Source: Phlebotomus papatasi (Eukaryota > Arthropoda > Insecta > Diptera > Psychodidae). Taken from it: a stretch of 64,000 nucleotides of DNA. How positions within the stretch are numbered: position 1 is the first letter of the stretch; each line of letters begins with the position of its first letter. A model generated the notes under the pieces. That model ran no database searches. It worked only from the letters and a program-made list of their open reading frames with translations, and was not told the DNA's origin. The translations under genes were made by a program, and so were the position numbers. This document shows positions 35,744 to 45,300 of the stretch, in pieces. The stretch spans positions 5,952,001 to 6,016,000 of the forward strand of contig NC_077222.1 of assembly GCF_024763615.1 (NCBI RefSeq). The letters are read 5' to 3'.

Positions 35744-36779
35744 TTAAAGATTTTCTCACTGTTTAAGATGGACAAAGATCAAGAGACACTGAATAAGTAC
35801 AAGCCCTACACTCAAGCTAGAGTACTCCTTCGTGTTTTTTTGCCTATCTAAAAGAGAGAGGAAATTTTAAAATTTTGATTTGAATAATATCGTGGAAATT
35901 TTATTTTTTTACGTAGACAATACCTAGATAAAATAATTATAAAATTTTGAGGAAGTATCATGAAACATTTGAAAATGCCTTTATAGTACAGATTTCGATT
36001 ACTGGAACTTGAATTTATTTGAATTTTAACGTGTCTCTCAGAATTTTGTGTTCCAATCAGATAATCCATATAGCTTTCTCCCAAAAGTTTGAAGAACTTT
36101 AACATGGCAATGGATACGTAAAAATCATAAGAACGAATTATAAGAAGAAAATAAATTAGATTCTCTGTAAATGCCTAACCCTTTCTCACAACTAATGGTC
36201 CTTCGAACCGGGTTCCAGCCTATCTAAAGCTCCTTCTGCCCCTATATTATTCTCTTCAATTTTTAAACTTCCGCTATGAATTTTACTATTTGTTTTTCAA
36301 TTAAAATTCCCCATTTTGGAAAGTAATTGAAAAATTCCTAAATAATTGTATAATATGATTGATAATCTCAAATGTCTTGAACTCTACGTTGATTAACTTG
36401 CAAAACAACTTAATGCATATTCCAAAGACCTTCTGCGTGCTCTAAATTATTAAATTATCGTATACTTGAGAATGTTTTTTTGTGACTTTCAACTGAATCA
36501 CTTGCAAGTTTGTTGCTGCTATCGAGAGTGGGAAGATTGTTGATACAATGTAAACGGGAAATTTTCACCCAAATACAGAAACCAAAATGATAAAGTTGCA
36601 ATTGGTATTTGTCAGAGGTTTTTATTTTGATCATTCTAAATTACATGGAATTATCACGTTCAATGGTATTTCCTTACATGTATTTAATTATTAATAAAAA
36701 AACATATGGCTCTTTTATCTAACAAAAACATTATTACCCAAAAATTATTTATTTTATTTTATTTTTCACATAAACATGA
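35744..36779. other. No gene recognised, downstream of Fer2LCH
   Basis: AT-rich. Several AATAAA-like motifs on the minus strand near 36745-36785 may serve Fer2LCH 3' processing. Confidence 0.5.
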
Positions 36780-36785
36780 TTTATT
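36780..36785 (-). terminator. Fer2LCH poly(A) signal candidate
   Basis: AATAAA on the minus strand 17 bases after the stop codon. Other candidates lie further downstream. Confidence 0.5.
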
Positions 36786-36801
36786 TTTTTACGCCTCTAC
36801 C

Positions 36802-38487
36802 TTACTCCTTCTGCAAGTATTCGTCAAAGAGGAAGATGGACAAGGCCACTTGAGACTTCTCCTTCATGAAGTGCTTGAGGTCATTGGCATAGCCTGAGTA
36901 CTGACGGATAGTCTCAGCCTGATCCTCCAGGAATTTCTCTTCCATGTGGTGGGCCAGTTCGGGATCGTAGTGAGTGGAGTGATTGGCATGGGAAACAGAT
37001 TGATGAATATGATGGGCAGCCTTAGCCAGGAATTTCTCATTTTCCAGCACAATAGCCATACTCTGCAGCTCATCCAATTCCAGGGTATGCCCAAAGAGAT
37101 GGCGGGGCTTTTCAACAGCACGGAATTCCATCTTGCCACCACGCTTTGTAATGTGCTTAATTAAGTCAATGCCATGATTCCAGGATCTGTCCGCCAACTC
37201 GCGGAATTTCTTGGCGAATCCAGGGCGATTTTTAACATGAGTGTTGTATTTGGTTGAGAGCAGGAGGTACTCATAGGACGATTGGATTTGCATCACGGTA
37301 AATTCCTGAAGATTCAGCTGAGCATGGGGGAAGCCCGAATAGACAGCATTGCAATTGGGGAGGGTGTCATCGGGACCTTGACAAAGAAGGGATATTAATA
37401 TTTCTTTTTGAGAGAGAACCGGTGTTTCGAGAATTTTTCATATTAATTGTGGAAGTGATGGGAATTCGGAAGGAAGTGTCGGAAGTGCCGGAAGTGGGGC
37501 TATACTGTAAACGCTATTTTTTCCTCATATTTCTAAAGGAAACTGGATTTAGCTATAGGGTAAGTGTGCCAAATTTCGGCATAGTTGCATGCAAGCGTCA
37601 AAGTCTCAAGTTTGAAATGTAATATTTTAAATACAAATTGATTTTTTTTTATTCTTTCTTCTGAAAGAGTGTTGATTGGAACCTTGTAAAGAGTGTACCG
37701 TCCTTATTTACTCTAAAATCATTCTTAATACATTTTAAAATGAATAAAAATGTAGACATAGCTTTGGTGTCCTATTTCGAACACCTTCATTCTCATAGTT
37801 CCTTTTCCTTCGGGAATTCTTGCAATGCCTTTTTCAGATCATCTTGCTCGTCGAAGTGACATTTTTTGTTGTTTTTTTTGCATTGTCTAATCTCTAGAGT
37901 ATGCAAAAACTAAAAGTTCATGGAAATTCGAGGAACAAAAAAGGTGGCCGAAATTGCAAGCTGGCCGGAATTTGGCACACTTACCCTAATTTAATTAGGT
38001 GCAAAATTATTTTGTCTAGATGTATGCGAAAAAATAGCATTTTCAATGTAGCCCCACCTTCCCCTACTTATTTTTTCTCATAATATCCATCCCAAATTAT
38101 TCTAGAAAACTGCATAGTTATTTGCCGAGTCATTGGAGATAACTAACAAAGAGAGAGTGTGGCTTCGAGTGGTCTCTATCATGAATCATAAAAATAACTA
38201 TCTCTCGAGATGGAGTATGTACGAGAATCCCACTACTTCCCGGACTAATGCGCAGTTGAAATTTTGCGAAAATGAGCAAGAAAAAGGGATTTTTTCGAGG
38301 AAAATAATAGTTTGATAGGGCATTTAGGATGATTAAAGGGACATTATGTATTGAAAGACTTCTTAAAATTATAGGAAAACTTACTATTGTTATTGCAGGT
38401 ATTCTCAACATCAGCATAGCAGTGTTTATTTGCAGAGGCGCCAACAAAGGCAAAGGCGATGGCAACGAGAGCAACGAAGATTTTCAT
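36802..38487 (-). CDS. Fer2LCH: Secreted ferritin light-chain homologue (two coding exons)
   Basis: Coding exons are 38487-38385 and 37376-36802 (minus), joined in phase 1 (donor GTAAGT at 38384, acceptor CAAG before 37376), giving 225 residues. Residues 1-19 are a signal peptide (hydrophobic core, ASA before Asn20). The rest is a four-helix ferritin subunit with the insect motif NRPGFAKKF. Aligned by eye with human H ferritin, two ferroxidase ligands are replaced: Glu27 by Gln64 and Glu62 by Ser99. The equivalents of Tyr34 (Tyr71) and His65 (His102) remain, as expected for the non-oxidising light-type chain that helps core formation. An NHS sequon suggests glycosylation. It co-assembles with Fer1HCH in the secretory pathway for iron storage and transport. 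A 61-base intron in the 5' leader (38556-38496) is plausible. The gene is divergent from Fer1HCH and shows no iron-responsive element. The first exon start is set by the signal peptide and the ACAATG context. Confidence 0.95.
37480..38066. mobile_element. Outer MITE in Fer2LCH intron
   Basis: The left end (GGAAGTGGGGCTATACTG) and right end (complement AGGGGAAGGTGGGGCTACAT) are inverted, and both continue into GCTATTTTTTC. Same family as the outer element at 56116-56886. Confidence 0.65.
37558..37986 (+). mobile_element. pogo-derived MITE in Fer2LCH intron
   Basis: Ends GGGTAAGTGTGCCAAATTT and complement, TA on both sides (37556-37557, 37987-37988). Nearly identical to 16947-17374. Confidence 0.88.
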
Positions 38488-38495
38488 TGTGAAAC

Positions 38496-38556
38496 CTTTT
38501 GAAAAGTAATACAATATTACTAATATTAAATTTGTGATAAATTTGCAAAATCTCAC
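38496..38556 (-). other. Candidate 5'-UTR intron of Fer2LCH
   Basis: On the minus strand CAA is followed by GTGAGA and the segment ends TTTTCAAAAG, 8 bases before the start codon. 61 bases is a usual size for small dipteran introns. RNA evidence is needed to confirm it. Confidence 0.45.
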
Positions 38557-39103
38557 TTGAAATAACGGAAATTTTCTGAACAAATTGAATTTCGTTTTAT
38601 TGTGAAATTGTTTGGCAATCCTCGATTTCAAATTGAAAATTGCAACTGAAATCTTAGGGAATGCCAAGGGATTATCACATTTGAAGGATGGAAGGAAATG
38701 ATTACCTCTTATTTCGACAATTAAATCTTCAGAAAATTAGACTAAGAAACTCACAAACAATTGAATTTTCCACGATAGATAGTCACTTAACTGTGGTATT
38801 CACGGTAATGGCGACTTAAATGTCAGACCTAAGAGTATTTTGTGCTGCTGCACACATCACAAATTTACCATGGAGGGGCAGAAATACTGATAAGGATATA
38901 CTGAAGTATTGGTGGAATTTTCTTTGTGTTCCTGCGTATGATTCAGCTTTTTCCTATATAGATAGCCTCATACATAGGCAAAAGTACCATCGATTGGTTG
39001 ACTTGACTAATGACGCTTCAGAAAATTGTTCGTTCCGTGTGGAAAGTTTTGTTCTGCGACTTGCAGTAAAAACTCATTGTCGAGCAGTGTGAAAAGGTCT
39101 CGT
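38557..39103. promoter_or_regulatory. Shared region between divergent ferritin genes
   Basis: Both ferritin genes start outward from here. On the minus strand TATATAGG (around 38954-38960) is a possible Fer2LCH TATA box, and TCAGTA-type initiators lie near 38885-38905. One TGCACAC (38849-38855) fits the metal-response core TGCRCNC but could be chance. Confidence 0.5.
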
Positions 39104-39139
39104 TATAAGTGAATATCGTGCTAAAATATTTCATCAGTA
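39104..39139 (+). promoter_or_regulatory. Fer1HCH core promoter (TATA plus initiator)
   Basis: TATAAG at 39104-39109 and an arthropod-type initiator TCAGTA at 39134-39139, with 32 bases from the T to the initiator A (39136). That is the expected TATA-to-start spacing. It predicts a leader of about 202 bases with no upstream ATG. Confidence 0.65.
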
Positions 39140-39191
39140 AGTCTATTGTTGCCGATCAATCTACTTTGGCCACCTATTAGTATATCAGTCG

Positions 39192-39224
39192 AAACCCTTC
39201 TGTACCAGTGCGTATAAAGGTTTT
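39192..39224 (+). promoter_or_regulatory. Iron-responsive element in Fer1HCH 5' leader
   Basis: The loop CAGTGC (39206-39211) closes a five-pair upper stem (TGTAC with GTATA, one G-U). An unpaired C at 39200 follows, then a lower stem of four pairs, one mismatch and three more pairs. This fits the canonical IRE exactly: C bulge, five pairs, CAGUGN. It lies about 56 bases from the predicted cap, close enough for IRP1-type translational repression when iron is low. Confidence 0.93.
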
Positions 39225-39337
39225 GACCACATCGCAAAATCAATCGAGTTCTCACTGAAATCGGACAAAAGTGTAAAATAAAATTCTCTCTCTGTTCTGG
39301 TGCATAAATTTTTCTGTTAACCCCCAAAGAAGGCAAA

Positions 39338-42300
39338 ATGAAGCAAGTTCTAGCTTTGGCGATTGCATTCTCCATGGTCTTTATGGCCTCAGCATCCCTC
39401 AAGTGTAAGTTAATCAATTTTCCCCCCAAACCCAAATATCTAGGTCATATATCATCCCATTTCTAAATTATTGCACAACATTTCGTCATTTTGCATACAG
39501 CATCAATCTAATGCGCGATAATTGCGACGGAAAAATAGTCAGAAAAATAAGAATTCTTTCTGACATTTCCTACTCTAACCTTCTTGGCTTTGTACTATCC
39601 GTAGTGGGATTCTCGTACATCCCTCCTGTGACCACTTCAATTGATAAATGTGGTCAGCCTTGAACAATTTCTTAAGGTTGACGCCTCTTGTAAATCATAA
39701 ATTTCACCTCAATTGCTTAAGATAGTGGAGACAATTTAATGGAAGTTTTCACAATTATCTCTCGAATATTCTCTCTAATGTCCAACTTTCAACAATCAAT
39801 TTCTCTCTTATCACTTCTGGACAATGATCATGAGCTTCCCATAGAGACAATGCAATACCACATGGCATATTGAGAGTCATATGGTCTCGGGATTCTTTGT
39901 GATTATTATTGAAGTGGAAAATTTTCTCATCAGTAATTCAATGACACACTCAATATTCTATCTATAAATTGTAAAAACTTTTATATTAATAATAATAATA
40001 TACTTTATTCACAAAAATAGGATCATCCCTTTTAGGGTAGAGTCAGTACTTTTTCGCCAGTAAGCACTTTTTCGCCACCTACAAATAAAATCACTTTTTC
40101 AGGGAATTATGAGCTCATGGAACTACGAAATGACTATTACTTCGTAACCTCTAGTCCAACGGATCAGAAAACCATAACTGATGCTCCACCGATAGATTAT
40201 TTGCAAGTTAATTGAAGAAATTGTCGACAAGGTGAACAGTCACCAAAAAAATATGAAGTTCTTAATAACCTTGTCAACGCTCAGACAAATTGTCTTGCAA
40301 TATTTTATGTTTTTGCAGTACAGTATTTGATATTTTTTCACTGAAAGTCACTTTGTTATTAACTAAGCTTCGCTCTAATATCATTATTTAATAATGTTTT
40401 CCAAAAAATAAAGAAATACGGATGTGGTGAAATAGGACTTACTTTTTTCGGTTGTGTAAGTACTTTTCGCCACTCATTTTTCCAAGCATTTTACAAGTGG
40501 CGCTCCTCGCGGAATTTAGTTGAAACAGACCTAATTGTCAATTGATTTTTGTCGCAAACAAAAAATGTGCAAAAAATCATTCGAAATACTCTACTAATTG
40601 TCTAATATAGGTGTTAAATAAGAAAAGTACTGTGCAATGTACTTTTGCGGATTTTCGAAAGCTGCTGTTTCTTAAAAATCAATTAAAAACAAGTGGCGAA
40701 AAAGTGCTTACACAGTGGCGAAAAAGTGTTTACAAAGTGGCGAAAAGTACTGAAACATGCATTGTTGCAGGAAATGTATTTTTTCAACTAGATGCCCAAA
40801 AATTCCCGGAAAGTTTTCTGGTTCATTAGAGAGACAATGCTTCAAAGCACTTGTACAGAAAATTTCTTTTTATTTCGACAAAAATTGTATGAATTACAAG
40901 GGTACAAAACCTTAAGGTGGCGAAAAGGGCTTACTCTACCCTACAATTGTGAAAGAAAAAAAAAAGAAATATTGAAAATAAAAATGTACAGAAAAAATTA
41001 AAAATGAAAAGAAAAAAATTAGATAAGATTTTTGAAAAATATTTTTTTTCTAAAATAAAATATTCTAATTTAGGTTTTTCCGCTGAATACATATTAATGG
41101 TAAGGGAGACCGGGGTAGATTAGCCAGAAAATAACATTTTTCATTGCTCGAAATTTTTAGAAATGTTTTTTTTATCAGGATGATAAATATTACAATAAAT
41201 CCGAAATTATAAAATCCCACCTGGCTAATTGTATCCGCGGCCAGGGGCTCATCAAACCTAATAAAATGTGAAGCTATTTTTCACTTTTCCTTGTAAAACT
41301 TTTGCAGATACTGCACTGCGACTTAAACAAATTTGCTCGTAGTTCTTGTATTATTTCGGCGAGCATTATGAAATATGTATTTTTAGATAGCTTTTAATGC
41401 ACGATTTCGAAATATATCAGACTGATAAGTCAATTCTCTTTAGGAAAAAACTTGCCAATAGTCTTCAGTGCCTCTATGCAAAAACGTATGGAAAAATGAA
41501 ATGTCGAAAGGCCCCTGCTGCGGCTAATTCTGCATCGGTATCACCAATAGGTGCTTTGTAAATCGACCGCTCAGAGTAAGAAACGAATAACTCGTAGTAG
41601 GAAAATTTTACAGGAGAGCGATTTGAAGCTGAGATTTTACATACAAAGTAAAGGATATTTGAGATTTAAAATCTCTAAACCTTAAAAATTAATTATTTAT
41701 CAAGTATAATATCAACAAGGAAGGTAGAGGGTATAAAGAAGTATCCAAAAGCGAATAAAACGATTTTTATAAAAATTCAAGTTGTTCGACTTGTATTCTG
41801 AGTGGTCGAAATGCACTAAATAGAAACAAATAGGCAAAACCCAAGAGTAACAAACTTTTGCATTGAAACGTAATGTGTAGAATTCCGGAAAAAACAATTT
41901 AGAGTTCAAACAACTCTCTTTAAACTTGATAAAGACCAAGTAATACTTGATAAAAATCAAATAATCCATAATCCTCAAAATTTTTTAAAATAGCATAATT
42001 TACAAAATGATTACTGCAATGTTGGGATTATTATTGGTTCCGGCATACCTTTAAGATCAAAAAAAAATTCATGAAGTCAAAATTAACATATCCTTTCTTT
42101 CCCAAAAGTTTTACAAATGACTATCTTACTTTTTTGCACACTTCTTATATTGAACATCACACCAAATTAAAGTAAAGGACCCTTGAAAAAGATTGTGGCG
42201 TTCCTAAATAGTAACGACATTAGAATATAAGTGATAGTGATAGATTTTTATTAAGGACATTTGTTTAATTGTTAAGTATTTTAGTTGTAATGGGATCTTG

Positions 42301-45300
42301 GTCACAATAAGCCGATAGGCTTCAGACCTATATCAAGGGTAAGGGGGGGATAAAAAAAACCAAATTAAATTTAGTTCAATCCAATTTTGAGTCCGAAAGA
42401 GTGGGATAGATTTATGCAAATCTTTTGAGAAAGAAAACGACGCGAATTTTGATTTCATGAAATTTTATCGATATAAAAGGTGTGGCGGAGGCTTAAAGAT
42501 TTTAGTTCCAATTCGGTGTCCGGAATTTTGCCTTTTCTGGAATTCTAAATTTGACTACACTGTATTCTGTCAAAACCGTGAAAATCTGTCAAGGTGCTTT
42601 ACCATTTCTTCTTTAAATATTTTCACTATTTAAATATAAAGTATTTATAATTTCCTTTTAATTTTTCTCATTATCAAATTAAATGTGTAGTGATTAAATT
42701 TACTAAAATATGTACGGCTAAAAATATTTTATTAATATTTAAAGTAAAACAATATTACTTTCTTTAGGCTTTAATAAAAAAAAAACATTTAAAATTACAG
42801 CGGATATTTAAAAAATATATATGTTTAAGAAATAGTATTGGAGTTTTAAGGAGAACCCATGTTTTAAATATTTACTGAGTGTGCATATTTTCTCACATTT
42901 ATTAGAAATGTGTACAGGTTTTCAACAAATATTTCAAAAATCTTCTTCATAAGAAATACGATAAGGAACGCCTAATATTGAGATGTACACAAATGTTTAA
43001 GTACTTGGGTTCACCCACGAATTTAATAGTTCTAACACTTGATTTAATCCTTTAAGGACGAGACACTTTTTACGGACCGAAAATCAACAATAAAAATGAA
43101 ACCGATTAACAAAACTTGTGAAACGTCTTATAACTAAACTTGGAAAGTCAGAATAAGTGTGATTCAGTGTATTTTTTGCCCCTACGGACGATAGGGACAA
43201 AAATAGTCTGGAAATTTAAATCAACTTTTTGCCAATACCATGATGGATCACAATTTTCGTTCTTATGAAAAATATTATGTATAGTTATTGTAGTTTCTAG
43301 TGCCAAGATGTTTTGGCTTAAAAAAAAATAGAAATTTAAAAAAGAATAAAAAAATCGTTCATCAATTCGGTAATTTGAAAATTCGTTATTTTTGAGATTA
43401 AGTATTTACTATATAGCAAATAGTTAGATTTCTAAAAAAATATTCTAAAGATTTTTACAACCTTCTACTTTAAGATTACGTATAAGCATTAGAAAGAAAC
43501 AACTTTAGGTAGTCAGGAAAAATGATTATCTCTATGGGTGCCGGATGACCCAATCGTTCTTAAAGGGTTAGAAAAGCTTAACACGTAAAATGAAGCAATA
43601 ATTTCAACATGACTACACGATACATTCATTTCATTCATTTTCAACCGATATGTTTAATTTTGATTTGAGAATTCAGTATTTCAAATATTTGAATGATTTG
43701 AATATTTCTACTGAAAAGAAAATCATTTTATTTGAAATTAAATAAAATATTTTGGAAATTAGGGTTTTTTTTGGAAGTGAAGGCAATGTCGATTGGAAAG
43801 GAAATCCATTATAATTTTAAATATTTAACCTGAATTAAAATATAAAATATAAAATAAAAAATAAACAATAAATCCTATTTCTGGTTTTAAAAGATGTTCT
43901 TTTCGTTTTCAATTGCTTTATAAAATTCCTATTTTATTTTTATTTTAACGTGTGAATATTTAAGTCTTATAGTCAGTTGTCTACACCTAACTCTTACAGA
44001 AAGTTTTATTACATTTTCAGTTCCAAACTTTATGAATTTAGAAAGATTTTATTTAATGGAATTTTACAATTTTTTTTATGAATGTACTGTAATGCCAAAA
44101 GAACACCTATCGTCACTTCAACAGTTTTTGTCAACACCTATTGGCACACTATTCTGGACAATTTAGGATATAAAATTTAAACATCTGCACCTATAGAAAA
44201 AACTAGATTAATTAAAAAACGTCTTATTACTTGCATTTTATTCATTCATTCATTCATTTTCAACCGCTTATCCCTATTGGGGTCGCGGGCCCATGACATC
44301 CAATCTAGCAGCCCACGCCTGTCGGTCCTCCGCCACTTCAGGAAGATGTTCGGGTTCGATCCCGAGGCGTTCCAAGGCAAGATTCTGAATTTGATTCAGC
44401 CACCTTGTCCTAGGTCTGCCTCGAGGCCGAGGTCTCCTCACAATGGCTTGCATAGCTTTTCTGGGGAATCTTTCTTCATTCATGCGTTGAACATGTCCAT
44501 ACCATCGAAGTTGTGATCTCTCAACCCGAAGAAGCAGCTCCTCGACTCTTAATTCCTCACGAACGGCCACATTCCTCACTCGATCTCTACGAGTGATTCC
44601 CTTAACCGCTCGAAGGTACCTCATCTCGGCAGCTTGTACTCGCGATCTTACCCTTTCGGTCATTACCCAAATCTCATGACCATAGGTGAGAATAGGAATG
44701 AACACAGCTTTAAAGACCGATAATTTAGCCGATCGACTAAGCTCGACCTTCCTCAACACGCTTCTGCCAAGCTCCCTCATTACTGCAGAAGCCTGACCGA
44801 TTCGCGACGAGAGTTCTGCCTCCATCCTACCATCACTTGCATTTTATTATATAATTTAAATGAATATGAATATTTTGACAAAATGGTCAATAGGTGTTTC
44901 TCGCTGAACCGGTGTTCCTTCGGCCCTACTAAAATCGTTATATAAAATTTGAAATATTCTCTTTTTGTTAAATTTATTGTAGAAAAGGTTTTTGATATTT
45001 GAATTTTTTTGCACTATACACTCAGAAAAAGGCAGTTCTAACTTTGTATGGGATTTGCAAAAATGCAGCTCTTGTCTGTAAGAATATTTTAAGAGCCGAA
45101 TCAACCTAAACATGTCGTGCTTAGAATCAAGAGCTGTTTTCTAAAACAGATCAACTAAGAGCTGCCGCGTCTTGAGCGAGAGAGAGAGTACCGTCTCTCC
45201 AGAGAAAATTTTCAGTGACTTCCAGTGCTGTCAAATGACAGACAAAATAATTCACAGTGCAATTAATTCGCAAAGTTGTGATTGTTTTCGCGAGTTTTTT

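Larger units (their letters stand above)
37377..38384 (-). other. Fer2LCH intron with nested MITEs
   Basis: 1008 bases with consensus-like ends. Most of it is transposon: an outer MITE at about 37480-38066, itself split by the pogo-derived MITE 37558-37986. Confidence 0.85.
44092..44926. mobile_element. MITE split by a LINE insertion
   Basis: TA on both sides. Left and right parts match the MITE 34357-34583 (for example AAATTTAAACATCTGC against AAATTTGAACATCTCT). The LINE at 44243-44834 interrupts it. Confidence 0.78.

Noticed and set aside
38849..38855. A metal-response element controlling both ferritins
   Set aside because: A single seven-base match with a degenerate position is expected by chance. 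It is mentioned only as a possibility in the intergenic entry.
39085..39090. A second CAGTGT loop upstream as another iron-responsive element
   Set aside because: No five-pair stem or bulged C can be formed around it, and it lies upstream of the predicted start site.
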